DNA of 64,000 nt. Source: Thermoplasmata archaeon. GTDB taxonomy: Archaea > Thermoplasmatota > Thermoplasmata > Lutacidiplasmatales > UBA184. The translations under genes and the position numbers were made by a program. The DNA is taken from positions 1 to 64,000 of the forward strand of contig JAKAWX010000005.1 in the NCBI GenBank assembly GCA_021816865.1, read 5' to 3'. Below the pieces are notes generated by a model. The model was not told where the DNA came from and made no database searches. It worked only from the letters and a program-made list of their open reading frames with translations. Below, one piece after another: positions 52,907-61,675 of the stretch (its first letter is position 1; every line of letters begins with the position of its first letter).

Positions 52907-53503
52907 ATGGGAAAACGCATCCGGCAGAGAACGGTCTACGCGGCGACGATCGTGGCGGTACTGTCCTTGGTCGCGGGGTTCGCGATCGCGAGCATCACCA
53001 CGTACAGCTTCAATCCGACGAACCAGGGGTCCGGTTCGACCAACACGGCGGCGACGGCGTACCAGTGCGCGACCACGTGCCTCCAGTCCACGCTCACGAC
53101 GGGCAGCACTACGCCCGCGACGTGCGCTAACGCCCCGACGGCCACGTCGGTCACCGGCGCGAATCCGACGTACACGATCACGCTGACCGTGGCGTCGAGC
53201 GGAACGACGTGCAAGGGCGGGGATTTCGCCGAGGAGTTCTCGTTCACCTCGAGCTTCCTCGCCAGCGCCCCGCCGGTCTCGGGCTGCTTCACCACAGCGA
53301 CCTCGTGCAGTGACGACTTTCTGGTCAGCAGCGTGATCGGCGGGAGCGCGAGCAACGCGGAGCTCGGGACCGCAGCGTTCACGGAGAGCAGCACCGCGCC
53401 CACGGGCACCGTGACGATCGACGTCAACGTCGTGGTCGACTATGGGGCCGGCGCCAACCCGGGGATCGCCTCGATCAGCCTGGTGGCCAACGGGAACTAC
53501 TGA
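52907..53503 (+). CDS. Secreted beta-rich protein (hypothetical, pilin- or TasA-like size)
   Basis: A 198-residue exported protein with a basic start and a hydrophobic segment at 10-30, followed by a Ser/Thr/Ala-rich beta domain with seven or eight cysteines that could form disulfides. It contains no catalytic motif. The size and leader resemble small structural surface proteins, but no processing site of archaeal prepilins can be confirmed. The ATG at 52907 sits below a palindromic promoter, and strong hairpins follow the stop codon, so this is a well-insulated single-gene unit. Confidence 0.7.
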   Translation: MGKRIRQRTVYAATIVAVLSLVAGFAIASITTYSFNPTNQGSGSTNTAATAYQCATTCLQSTLTTGSTTPATCANAPTATSVTGANPTYTITLTVASSGTTCKGGDFAEEFSFTSSFLASAPPVSGCFTTATSCSDDFLVSSVIGGSASNAELGTAAFTESSTAPTGTVTIDVNVVVDYGAGANPGIASISLVANGNY

Positions 53504-53519
53504 GGGAGAAGGGAAGAGG

Positions 53520-53550
53520 CCCTTCCGGTCCCCGCGCGGGACCGGAAGGG
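53520..53550 (+). other. Perfect 13-bp hairpin after the secreted protein gene
   Basis: CCCTTCCGGTCCC at 53520-53532 pairs with GGGACCGGAAGGG at 53538-53550 around a 5-base loop, 16 bases past the stop. It could protect the 3' end of the mRNA or assist termination. Confidence 0.65.
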
Positions 53551-53606
53551 CGAAGAGACAACCGGGTAGGGCGACGAACGGCCGACTTCGCCACGTTCGT
53601 CGCCGT

Positions 53607-53651
53607 CGGGGCTCGGAGCGAAGATCGATCGCTCCGGCCCCGAGTTTTTTT
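53607..53651 (+). terminator. Hairpin plus T-run terminator-like element
   Basis: CGGGGC-CGGAGCG at 53607-53620 (one bulged T) pairs with CGCTCCGGCCCCG at 53630-53642. Seven T residues follow at 53645-53651. This is the only long T-run noted in the window. Archaeal termination often needs only the T-run; the stem resembles a bacterial-type terminator. Confidence 0.6.
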
Positions 53652-53722
53652 CTGGAGCATCGTCTGGGGTCTTCTTGGAAGCCACCCGCTCCGCCGGGCG
53701 GCGTCGGGCCGGCGGCCCGCTC

Positions 53723-54439
53723 ATGACGAAGATACGGACGCTGGCCACGCACGAGGTCGTTCGCTGGGTCTATCCTCGGCCTCCCCGGGAAGGAAGCGAG
53801 GTCGGGCTCGCGGTCGGCACGGCGATCGATCGCGCCCTGAGCCGCTTCGGGCACGAGTTCCGAACCGGGCGACGCCCGACCGCGAGCGCCATGCGGGCCC
53901 TCGCCGAATCGGTCCTGGACGAGGAGCTCGAGGCCAACGCCGCCGAGCTCGCGCCGACGGATCGGAAGGTCGTGCTCGCCCAGGTCGAGGGGGTCCTCGC
54001 CGCGTTCCGACGCAGCGAGCTTTTCGGCCTCTCCCGCCCCCGCACGCGCCTGATCGCCATCGGGACCGACGTGGGGATCTACGCCCAGCCCGACTACTGG
54101 GACGGGCGGGGAAGGTTCTACGAGATGAAGAGCTACCGCGCGATCCCTCCGCCACCGGACGTCGCGCTTCAGCTGCGGCTCTTCCAGCTCGCCTATCCCG
54201 GGTTCGAGTCCGTCCTCGTTTGCATCGACCGCCACCACGAACCGGTCGAGACCACGTCGCTCGTCCTGCCGCCCCCCACTCCCGAAGAGGCGACGGCCAC
54301 GCTCCGCCGGGCGTATGACCTCGGCCGGGAGCACGGCCAGGAGAAGGTGCTCGAGTACATCGACGCCCCGACGGTGCGATACCCGGTCCCGGCCCCGCTT
54401 CCGGACCAAGGACCGGGTGAGCCGGCATCCCCCGGGTGA
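53723..54439 (+). CDS. PD-(D/E)XK nuclease (Cas4/RecB-like)
   Basis: A 238-residue single-domain nuclease with the core motifs in order: Asp in AQPDYWDG, Glu and Lys in FYEMKSYRA, and the C-terminal QLRLFQLAY (Q-x-x-x-x-x-x-x-Y of RecB/Cas4-like enzymes). An N-terminal helical region includes GTAIDRALSRFGHEF. It lacks the cysteines of the Cas4 iron-sulfur cluster, and no CRISPR array is near. The ATG at 53723 is chosen; a TTG at 53675 adds residues with no family support. A role in DNA repair or processing is likely. Confidence 0.75.
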   Translation: MTKIRTLATHEVVRWVYPRPPREGSEVGLAVGTAIDRALSRFGHEFRTGRRPTASAMRALAESVLDEELEANAAELAPTDRKVVLAQVEGVLAAFRRSELFGLSRPRTRLIAIGTDVGIYAQPDYWDGRGRFYEMKSYRAIPPPPDVALQLRLFQLAYPGFESVLVCIDRHHEPVETTSLVLPPPTPEEATATLRRAYDLGREHGQEKVLEYIDAPTVRYPVPAPLPDQGPGEPASPG

Positions 54440-54646
54440 CCTAGGGTCGGGTGGGCCGCCGCCCGGAACCACCGAGTTCTGGGGAACCTCATGCGGTCGG
54501 ACCGGAGGTCGTCGGAGAGCGGTCCGCCCGCGCGGCCCCTATTCCTTCGACCGAGGGAGCCTCCTACCCGAGGAGCCCCCCGCCGTCCCGCCGGAGCGGG
54601 GCGCGCCGACATAAGGAACCGAAGCTCACGACCCCGGAGCACGGTC

Positions 54647-55882
54647 GTGGTTGCCCCAACGCCTCTCCCGAACTCCCGAAGGCTCCTCGTCCTGAGCTCG
54701 CTCGCCCACTTCGTCAACGACGGGACGACGTTCTTCGTGCCGGTCCTCGCCGCGCTGTTGGTCCCGCTGCGGGGATTCTCGCCGCTCGAGGTCACGGTCT
54801 TCTTCGTGCTCTACTACGTCAGCGCCTCGCTGCTCGGGCTCTTCATCGGCTGGTGGTCCGACCGACACGGCCGCGCCGTCTCGCTCATGGGCCTCGGTGT
54901 GGGGCTCCTCGGCGGGGGCCTCCTCACGTTCTTCCTGGTGCTCTCGGGGCTTCTGCCCGGCCCGTTCGAGTACCCCGTGGCGCTGCTCGCGGGAGTGCTC
55001 ACGGGGTTCGCGACCTCGTTCTACCACCCGCTCGGCGCTTCGCTGCTCCAGCGGTCGTTCGGGCCAGCAGAGCGGGGCACGGCGCTCGGGATCAACGGCG
55101 CGATGGGGAGCCTCGGCCGAGCCCTGTTCCCGTTCCTCTTCTTCGTCGTAACCCTCGCGCTCGTCACCACGGACGCGATCCTCCTCTTCGTCGCCGTGGC
55201 GCTCGTCTCCGCCGTCGCGATCGCGTGGGGGACGCGGTCGATCTCGGCCCGCGCCAGCGACGGCCGTAGCCCTTCGATCGGTAGGGCCCGCGACGCGACC
55301 ACGAGCGGCATCGTTCGGCTGACGGCCGTAGCGTTCGTCCGGTCCGTGGCGTTGCAGGGAGTGGCGGTCTGGATCCCCACTTACCTCACGGTCGCCCGGA
55401 ACGTCCCCGCGAGCGGCCAGCTCGGCCTCGCGGTCACGGTGATGTACGTCGGGGGGATCCTGGGCCAGCCGCTCTTCGGCCTCGCCGCGGACCGGACCGA
55501 CCGCCGCCTCTTGATCGGGGGAAGCTCGGCGGGGGCGGCGCTCGCGACGCTCGGATACCTCTTCTCGACCGGCGGGACCGCCGACCTCCTCTTGTTCGCG
55601 ATCGGCTTCTTCACGTTCAGCGCGTTCCCGCTGTTGATGACCCTCTCGGCGGATTACGTCCCGAGCGGGTCCTCCTCGCTCGCGAACGCGCTTGTCTTCG
55701 GGCTCGGGGCCGGCGGCGGAGGCGTCGTGGGTCCGCTGGTCGTGGGGGCGATCGCGTCCGGAGGGTACCATCTCCTGACCACGGGCCTCGAGGTCATGGT
55801 CGGCCTCGGGCTCGTCGCGGCCGTCGCCGTGGTACTCCTGCCCGAGGGCGGCCGGGGACGACCCCGCAGCCTCTTTGGCTGA
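54647..55882 (+). CDS. Major facilitator superfamily transporter
   Basis: A 411-residue protein with about 12 membrane helices in two halves. The conserved loop between helices 2 and 3 reads GWWSDRHGR, close to the MFS motif G-x-x-x-D-R-x-G-R, and the central loop is cytoplasmic and Arg/Ser-rich. It starts at the GTG at 54647; the TATA-like ACATAAGGA lies about 35 bases upstream. The upstream open frame is Arg/Pro noise. The substrate class (sugar, drug, organic acid) cannot be read from the sequence. It is in the same orientation as the nuclease but probably has its own promoter. Confidence 0.85.
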   Translation: MVAPTPLPNSRRLLVLSSLAHFVNDGTTFFVPVLAALLVPLRGFSPLEVTVFFVLYYVSASLLGLFIGWWSDRHGRAVSLMGLGVGLLGGGLLTFFLVLSGLLPGPFEYPVALLAGVLTGFATSFYHPLGASLLQRSFGPAERGTALGINGAMGSLGRALFPFLFFVVTLALVTTDAILLFVAVALVSAVAIAWGTRSISARASDGRSPSIGRARDATTSGIVRLTAVAFVRSVALQGVAVWIPTYLTVARNVPASGQLGLAVTVMYVGGILGQPLFGLAADRTDRRLLIGGSSAGAALATLGYLFSTGGTADLLLFAIGFFTFSAFPLLMTLSADYVPSGSSSLANALVFGLGAGGGGVVGPLVVGAIASGGYHLLTTGLEVMVGLGLVAAVAVVLLPEGGRGRPRSLFG

Positions 55883-55980
55883 GGGCAAACGAGGGGCCGA
55901 CCCGCCACCCGACCCCGGACCGGGCCCCCGGTGGGTGGCCGCGGTGAGACCCGTGAGAGACCGTGTCGGGCCGAGACCAA

Positions 55981-55988
55981 GGTTTATC
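55981..55988 (+). promoter_or_regulatory. TATA-like box of the gene at 56021
   Basis: GGTTTATC, centred about 36 bases before the ATG at 56021. Confidence 0.45.
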
Positions 55989-56020
55989 CCCTTCAGGGAA
56001 CGTTTTAGCGACGAACTTCC

Positions 56021-57265
56021 ATGGCGACCCCGTCCCCCCCTTCCGAGTCGGGCCTCCCGATCGCGCCCGTTCCGCCTGCGGCAGCCCCTCCGGCCCCCGC
56101 GCGCCGACCGAACCGAGTCCCGCTCTACGTCGCCGTGGGAGCGATCGCGGTCGTCCTTCTCCTCCTGCTCGTCCTGGTCGCGGCGCCGATGCTCACGGGG
56201 TCGGGAAAGGGCGGTTCGTCGCCGGTCGATATGACGTATGCCCATGCCAAGCCGATCGCGGACCAGGCAGTGGCCAACTTCCAGGGCGGCGGCTGGGTCG
56301 CGGTCGTCGGGAGCGGGGTCGCCCCCGAGAACACGACCGTCGTGCCGGTCAACGCGACCTCCGTCGCGACGTCGACCAACTGTTCGCTCAACGTGAGCGC
56401 CGGGGCGCCGTCCAGCCTCACCGTCCCCGCCTACAACGGGACCCGCACGTCGGGCGTCGCGCCGCTCTGGACCTTCGTCTACAAGAACGTCGTGGGACTC
56501 GCCGCGGTCGTCGTGGTCCTCAACGGCCAAGCGACCGTCCTCGGCACGATCTCGGGCGGGACGTGCGCGTCCGTTTTCGCGTTCCTCTCCCCCATTCCGT
56601 CGAACGTCGTCGACAGCTCGGTGGCTGCCGCCGCGGTGGCCGGAGCGGCCGCCCCCTTCCTCGCGAGCTACCCGAACGCGTCGACGGTCTATGCCCTCCT
56701 CGGAGGGATCAACTTCGGTGTGCTCTCGAGCGGCCCGCAGTGGACGGTCCTCTACACGACCTGCCCGGCGGTATCCGCCGGGTCGACCGCTGTCGGCGCG
56801 CAGTTCAACGCGACCGTGAACGGGACCACCGGCCAGCTGATCTCGACCCACACGGCCACCGGCGTCTCCTGCGGCTCGGGTTCGAGCGGGACCACGCCGC
56901 TCGCGAGCGTGCTCGCCTTTGGCGGGGGCTCGACCACGGTCAACCCACCGTACACGAACGTCACCTACCCCATCGTGGTCGCGTCGGGCGGGGTGAGCTG
57001 GTCGGACTTCACGGCCTCGCTCCAGACGAGCACCGGCGTGCCGATCTCGTCGGGCTGGCTCCTGCTCGCCCAGACTCCGACGGGAACGACGATCGCCACG
57101 TTCGACCCGACCGTCGGCGCATGGTCCGGCGCTTCGACCGCGGCGATCACGGCCATCGACCAGATCGTTCTGACCTCCACGAACCCCTCGGTGGGTTCCG
57201 GGGACCTCCTCACCTTGAGCGGCGTGGGCTCCTATACAGGCTCGATCCTGCTGTTCGTCCCTTAG
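56021..57265 (+). CDS. Membrane-anchored secreted protein (hypothetical)
   Basis: A 414-residue protein with a Pro/Ala-rich cytoplasmic tip (1-32), one membrane helix (about 34-56) and a 350-residue outer domain very rich in Val, Ala, Gly, Ser and Thr. The outer domain has spaced Trp/Tyr residues, Asn glycosylation sequons and three cysteines, consistent with tandem beta-sandwich domains. No catalytic site is seen. The ATG at 56021 has a TATA-like GGTTTATC 36 bases upstream, so a short leader is expected. It is most likely a surface structural or binding protein. Confidence 0.75.
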   Translation: MATPSPPSESGLPIAPVPPAAAPPAPARRPNRVPLYVAVGAIAVVLLLLLVLVAAPMLTGSGKGGSSPVDMTYAHAKPIADQAVANFQGGGWVAVVGSGVAPENTTVVPVNATSVATSTNCSLNVSAGAPSSLTVPAYNGTRTSGVAPLWTFVYKNVVGLAAVVVVLNGQATVLGTISGGTCASVFAFLSPIPSNVVDSSVAAAAVAGAAAPFLASYPNASTVYALLGGINFGVLSSGPQWTVLYTTCPAVSAGSTAVGAQFNATVNGTTGQLISTHTATGVSCGSGSSGTTPLASVLAFGGGSTTVNPPYTNVTYPIVVASGGVSWSDFTASLQTSTGVPISSGWLLLAQTPTGTTIATFDPTVGAWSGASTAAITAIDQIVLTSTNPSVGSGDLLTLSGVGSYTGSILLFVP

Positions 57266-57372
57266 GCGACGCCCGCCCTCGTCTGCGACGGTCGGCCGCC
57301 GTCTTCGGAGAAAGGCGTTCCCGAAGCTCCGAGCCGTCGGCCAACGCCGACGGAATCTAGAGGCCAGAACCC

Positions 57373-57380
57373 CTTCATAG
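57373..57380 (+). promoter_or_regulatory. TATA-like box of the lipid-like operon
   Basis: CTTCATAG, centred about 28 bases before the ATG at 57405. It is the only promoter candidate for the three overlapping genes. Confidence 0.45.
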
Positions 57381-57404
57381 CCGCGGCGAGTGACTTCGTC
57401 GGGC

Positions 57405-59102
57405 ATGCCGGGGAGGCCGTCCGCGCGTTGGTGGGGATGGGGGATCCCGTCGGGCCGCTACGACCCCGGCCGAGCCGATCGGGTGATCGGTCACCTCCGG
57501 GCCCGGCTCGGGCCGGAGGGACCCGCGTTCGCGGAACCGGTGGACCCGCCGCGGCCCGATGAGGTCGACGCGACGCGTCTGGACGCGACCGACCTCGATG
57601 CGCTTCGTTCGGTGGTCGGGGCGGGCGGGGTCTCGGTCGACCCTCTCGAACGGGTACGGCATTCGTTCGGTCGATCGCTCGTCGACGAGCTCGCCCTAAG
57701 GACCCGCTCGTTCCGCCCGCTGGCGGACGGCGTCGTCACCCCTTCGAGCACGCCGCAGGTCGAAGGGATCGTGGGTCTCGCCGCCGCACGCGATCTCGCC
57801 CTCGTCCCTTGGGGCGCGGGGTCGAGCGTCGTCGGCGGCGTCCGGGCCGACGCCGGGAGCCACCGCGCCGTCCTCGCGCTCTCCCTCGAACGGCTCGACC
57901 GGCTCGTCGCGCTCGAGACGACCGACCGTCTCGCGACGTTCGAGGCCGGCATCCTCGGTCCCGACCTCGAGTCGGCGCTGCACTCCCGGGGTTTCACCCT
58001 GGGGCAGTTCCCCCAGTCGTTCGAGCATTCCACTCTCGGCGGATGGGTCGTGACGCGGGCGTCGGGCCAGGCGTCGACCCTGTACGGAGACGCGGCCGGG
58101 CGCGTCGTGGGGGCGACGTTCGTTACTCCGCGGGGTGTGCTACGGTTCCACCGCCCGGTCCACGAGGCCAGCGGCCCGAGAGCCTCGGGCCTCTTTCCGG
58201 GAAGTGAAGGGGTCTTCGGCGTCCTTACCGAGGTGACGGTCCGCGTCGAGCCCGTTCCGGCCTCCACCGAGTTCCGGGCTGCGCTCCTGCCCGACTGGGA
58301 CTCCGCGCTCGCCACGGTCCGGGCCCTCGCGACCGCCGCGGTCCTCCCGGCCGTGCTGCGGGCCTCCGACCGCGAGGAGACCGAGCTCACCCTCGCCGCC
58401 CGCTCCCCGGCGTCGGGTCCGGTCCGACGAGTGAAGGGCCGCATCGGGGACGCCTGGGTGCGCCGGCGGCGCGCCGCGGGCGACGGGCCGACCCTGCTCG
58501 TGGTCAGCTACGAGGGAGACGCCGAGACGGTGGGTCGGGGACTCGGCCTTTTCCGCGACGCGGCCCGCCGCGCCGGGGGCCTCTCGGCCGGAACGGCGGC
58601 CGGAGAAGAGTGGCGCCGCGACCGATTCCGGCTCCCGTACCTGCGCGAAACGCTGCTCTCCAACGGGTGGATCGTGGAGACCGTCGAGACCGGCGCGACG
58701 TGGTCTCGGCTGGCGGAGCTGCGCCGTGCGCTGCGGACCGCCGTCGAGCGGGCTGGAGCGTCGCTCGGGGTCCGGATCCTGGTCGGCTGCCACGTGTCGC
58801 ACCCCGAGCCGAGCGGGGCATCGCTCTACGCGACCGTCCTGCTTCCGAGCCAGGGACCCGCTTCGGCCGAGGTCTGGAGCGAGATCAAGCATCGCGTCAC
58901 GGAATCGATCGTGGCCGCCGGGGGCTCGGTCAGCCACCATCACGGGGTCGGCGTCGACCACCGCGCGTGGGTCGAACGGGGACGAGCGGCGCTCGAGCTC
59001 TCGCTCCTCGAGAGGGCGAAGCGCGAGCTCGACCCGGACGACCTCATGAACCCCGGGAAGACCCTGGGCGCCTCCGTACGCCGCGGGCGGTCCGGAGAAT
59101 GA
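57405..59102 (+). CDS. Alkyl-DHAP synthase-like FAD flavoprotein
   Basis: A 565-residue FAD enzyme (PCMH fold) whose features resemble alkylglycerone-phosphate synthase more than lactate oxidases. It has an N-terminal ARWWGWG, a VRHSFGRSLVDELALR stretch, the FAD-binding WGAGSSVVGG with the EHSTLGGWVVTRASGQAST region, and a C-terminal Tyr475 followed by the triple-His SHHHGVG (511-513). In animals and some bacteria this enzyme swaps the acyl chain of acyl-DHAP for an alkyl ether. The start is set at the ATG at 57405 by TATA spacing; a GTG at 57390 is possible. The stop overlaps the next start (ATGA). Confidence 0.85.
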   Translation: MPGRPSARWWGWGIPSGRYDPGRADRVIGHLRARLGPEGPAFAEPVDPPRPDEVDATRLDATDLDALRSVVGAGGVSVDPLERVRHSFGRSLVDELALRTRSFRPLADGVVTPSSTPQVEGIVGLAAARDLALVPWGAGSSVVGGVRADAGSHRAVLALSLERLDRLVALETTDRLATFEAGILGPDLESALHSRGFTLGQFPQSFEHSTLGGWVVTRASGQASTLYGDAAGRVVGATFVTPRGVLRFHRPVHEASGPRASGLFPGSEGVFGVLTEVTVRVEPVPASTEFRAALLPDWDSALATVRALATAAVLPAVLRASDREETELTLAARSPASGPVRRVKGRIGDAWVRRRRAAGDGPTLLVVSYEGDAETVGRGLGLFRDAARRAGGLSAGTAAGEEWRRDRFRLPYLRETLLSNGWIVETVETGATWSRLAELRRALRTAVERAGASLGVRILVGCHVSHPEPSGASLYATVLLPSQGPASAEVWSEIKHRVTESIVAAGGSVSHHHGVGVDHRAWVERGRAALELSLLERAKRELDPDDLMNPGKTLGASVRRGRSGE

Positions 59103-60658
59103 CGACCGGGTCCGACGGCGACGCGGGGGCCGTTCGCGACGACCCAACCGGTCGGGCCGCACGTCTTTGCAGCCTCGCACGCGAGCGCTGGGACCTCGTG
59201 GTCGTCGGCGGAGGGATCACCGGCGCCGCGGTCCTCCACGAAGCGACGCGACGCGGACTGCGGAGTGCCCTCGTGGAACGGGAGGATTTCGCCGCGGGAA
59301 CGTCGAGCGGGTCCTCGAAGATGCTGCACGGTGGCCTCCGCTATCTCGCGTACGGCAAGGTGCGTCTCGTCCGGACCTCGGTGCACGAGCGCGACCGGCT
59401 GCTGTCGGAGCTCGGGTCCGCCGCGGTCCCGACGCGCCTGGTCGTCCCGTTGCCGAAAGCGCTCGGCGGGAGGCTCCTCCTCCGCGGCGGGACGTGGCTG
59501 TACACGGCGTTCTCGAGCGGCCCTCCGCTCGGCGTGCGTCGGCGGCTATCGACCGACGAGCTCGCTCGCGCCGTTCCCGGCCTCGACGTGCGGGAGTTCC
59601 GCGGGGCGGTCGAGGTCGGGGAAGCGGTCGTCGACGACGCGGGGCTCGTCTTCCGCCGCCTAAGGTCCGCCGAGGCGGCGGGCGCGGTGGTGGTCAATCG
59701 GCTCGCCGCCACCTCGGCCGCCGCGACGGGCGCGGGCCGGGTCGAGCTCGAGCTCTCGGACCGCCGGGCCGGGCGCGAGCTCCGGGTCGTGGCCTCCCGG
59801 GCGGTCAATGCCGCCGGCATCTGGGCGTCGTCGTGGGGAGGGACAACGGGGATCCCTGCCCTGCGGTTCTCGAGGGGCATTCACCTCGTGTTCGCGCGGT
59901 CGAGCTGGCCGGTCGTGTCGGGCGTCGTCCTGCCGACACCCGACCACCGGTGGGTCTTCGTCCTGCCGTACGGCGCCTTCGTCCTCGTCGGGACCACGGA
60001 CGTCGAGGAGCCGGGGGTCCCCGCCGACGTGCACGTTCACGCCGAGGACGTGCGGTACCTCTGGCGCGTCCTGCGAAACGCGTTCCCGCGCCTACCGGTG
60101 GGACCGAACGACGTCGTCGACGCGTACGCAGGAGTCCGGGCCCTCTGGGGGGACGCATCGAAACCGGTGTCGGCGGTCGCCCGTGACGAGATGATCGCCC
60201 GTGGCCCGGGGCCGATGTGGACGATCGTCGGCGGCAAGCTCACGACCCACCGCGCCATGGCCCGGCGGCTCCTCGACGCGATGGGGGTGCCCGACCGGCC
60301 GGCCGAGCTCCTCCGGCCGACAAAGAGCGCGCCTCTCGGACCGGGCGAGGGCCCGAGCCCTGTACCGGGCGCGGAGCTTCTCTACCGATGGACCCCGGAC
60401 GACGCGGCCGCCTCGAGGGCCCTCGCCGAGCTAGTTTCGACCGCGGTCCGCACGACCCAGCCGGTGTCGCTCGGCGACCTCATCGACCGGCGGTTCCACG
60501 CCCTCCACCGGCTCTCGCCGGGATTCGCCGACGTCGCGAGCTGCGTCGCCGACGCGGCGGCGGCGGCCCTCGGATGGTCCGACGAGACCCGGAGGCACGA
60601 GCTCGACGCGGTGCGGGCCGACATTGCCCGATCGACCCGGGGGGTTCGCGAGGCGTGA
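59099..60658 (+). CDS. glpD: Aerobic-type glycerol-3-phosphate dehydrogenase (GlpD-like)
   Basis: A 519-residue FAD flavoprotein of the GlpD/GlpA family that oxidises sn-glycerol-3-phosphate to DHAP, usually passing electrons to a quinone. The FAD-binding VVVGGGITGAAVLHEA (about 34-49), DFAAGTSSGSSKMLHGGLRYL and the later DAYAGVRALWGD match the family. An extra C-terminal helical part is shared with bacterial GlpD. The ATG at 59099 overlaps the stop of the preceding gene, so translation is coupled. The DHAP product fits the putative ether-forming partner. No membrane anchor is visible, though such enzymes are often peripheral. Confidence 0.9.
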   Translation: MTTGSDGDAGAVRDDPTGRAARLCSLARERWDLVVVGGGITGAAVLHEATRRGLRSALVEREDFAAGTSSGSSKMLHGGLRYLAYGKVRLVRTSVHERDRLLSELGSAAVPTRLVVPLPKALGGRLLLRGGTWLYTAFSSGPPLGVRRRLSTDELARAVPGLDVREFRGAVEVGEAVVDDAGLVFRRLRSAEAAGAVVVNRLAATSAAATGAGRVELELSDRRAGRELRVVASRAVNAAGIWASSWGGTTGIPALRFSRGIHLVFARSSWPVVSGVVLPTPDHRWVFVLPYGAFVLVGTTDVEEPGVPADVHVHAEDVRYLWRVLRNAFPRLPVGPNDVVDAYAGVRALWGDASKPVSAVARDEMIARGPGPMWTIVGGKLTTHRAMARRLLDAMGVPDRPAELLRPTKSAPLGPGEGPSPVPGAELLYRWTPDDAAASRALAELVSTAVRTTQPVSLGDLIDRRFHALHRLSPGFADVASCVADAAAAALGWSDETRRHELDAVRADIARSTRGVREA

Positions 60659-61626
60659 CCGAGGAGCCGACGCCCGCCCCGCGGGAGCTTTCCGGGTCGC
60701 GCGCGGTCCTCGTGTACAACCCGGCCGCGGGCGTCCGAGGGGACCGCCGGAGACCGGAGGAGCTCGAGCGACTCGTTCGCTCCCGGTTCGCCGAGTGCGT
60801 CCGGGTCGACACGACGCGACGCGGTCACGAAGCGGAGATCGGTGAGCGGCTCGCCCGGGACCCCCCGGACTACGTGCTCGTGGCCGGGGGGGATGGAACG
60901 TTGAGCGGACTCGTCGACGGCTGGATGCGGCACCGGTCGGCCCGGCAACGCGACCCCGTCTTCGTGCCGCTGCGTCTCGGTTCCGGCTCCGACTTCGCCC
61001 GCGGGCTCGGGATCCCGGCCGATATGTCCCTCGCCCTCGATCATCTCGCGCGGACCCCCGTCTCGCCGATCGACGTCGGTCGCATCGCGTTCGGGCCTGC
61101 GGGAGGGCGGGACCGCTACTGGGTCAACCAGTCGTATGTCGGGCTCGGCGCGGCGGTCGTCGCCCGCGTGAACCGTCGATCCGGGGCTCGCGACCAGGGG
61201 GCGTACGTGCGGTCCACGGTGCGGGAGGTGATCGGCTGGCGTCCCGTGGACGTGGAGATCTCCGGGTTCGACGGGGCGCCCGGGAGCTTCGGGCTGACGA
61301 ACCTCCTGGTCACGAACGGACCGTACTCAGGGTCGGGGATGCTCACCTCCCCGCATGCGGACCCCTCGGACGGACGCTGGGAGGTCGTCGCGGTCGGTCG
61401 TATCCCGCGGCTGCGCCTTCTGCGCGAGCTCGGCCGCTTCCGGACGGGCGAGCATCTCGGCCGCCCGGGCGTCACCCTCTGGTCGGCGACGAGGCTCGAG
61501 ATTCGTGCGGTCGACCCCTTTGCGAGCGTTCCGGTCGAGGCGGACGGGGACGTGGTCGGAAAGTTGCCGGCACGCTACGAGCTCCTCGCGGGCGCGATCC
61601 GGACGCCGTTCGTCCCCCGCCGATGA
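60655..61626 (+). CDS. Diacylglycerol/lipid kinase family protein (YegS/DgkB-like)
   Basis: A 323-residue lipid kinase. VLVYNPAAGV near the start, the nucleotide-binding GGDGTLSGLVDG, then PLRLGSGSDFARGLGI and a C-terminal beta-sandwich with LTSPHADPSDG match the DAGK catalytic family. It phosphorylates diacylglycerol or a similar lipid alcohol. Its GTG start (60655) overlaps the previous stop, so all three genes form one operon and likely act on glycerolipid or ether-lipid intermediates. The lipid substrate itself is unknown. Homologues in archaea can also act on diphytanylglycerol-type lipids. Confidence 0.85.
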   Translation: MTEEPTPAPRELSGSRAVLVYNPAAGVRGDRRRPEELERLVRSRFAECVRVDTTRRGHEAEIGERLARDPPDYVLVAGGDGTLSGLVDGWMRHRSARQRDPVFVPLRLGSGSDFARGLGIPADMSLALDHLARTPVSPIDVGRIAFGPAGGRDRYWVNQSYVGLGAAVVARVNRRSGARDQGAYVRSTVREVIGWRPVDVEISGFDGAPGSFGLTNLLVTNGPYSGSGMLTSPHADPSDGRWEVVAVGRIPRLRLLRELGRFRTGEHLGRPGVTLWSATRLEIRAVDPFASVPVEADGDVVGKLPARYELLAGAIRTPFVPRR

Positions 61627-61675
61627 CGCGCCTCGTCCGGCGGGAGGACCGGCCCCGGTCGGGCACGGTCGGCGG

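Noticed and set aside
53723-54439. Cas4 of a CRISPR system
   Set aside because: The core nuclease motifs fit, but the iron-sulfur cysteines are absent and no repeats or cas genes are in the window.
54626-57406. A 926-codon minus-strand frame covering the MFS and anchored-protein genes
   Set aside because: The composition is charged and repetitive, and it crosses two well-supported plus-strand genes and their promoters.
57405-59102. Reading the FAD protein as an ordinary D-lactate or glycolate dehydrogenase
   Set aside because: The triple-His C-terminal motif, the WWGWG entry and the lipid-gene neighbours fit alkyl-DHAP synthase better, though the reaction is unproven.
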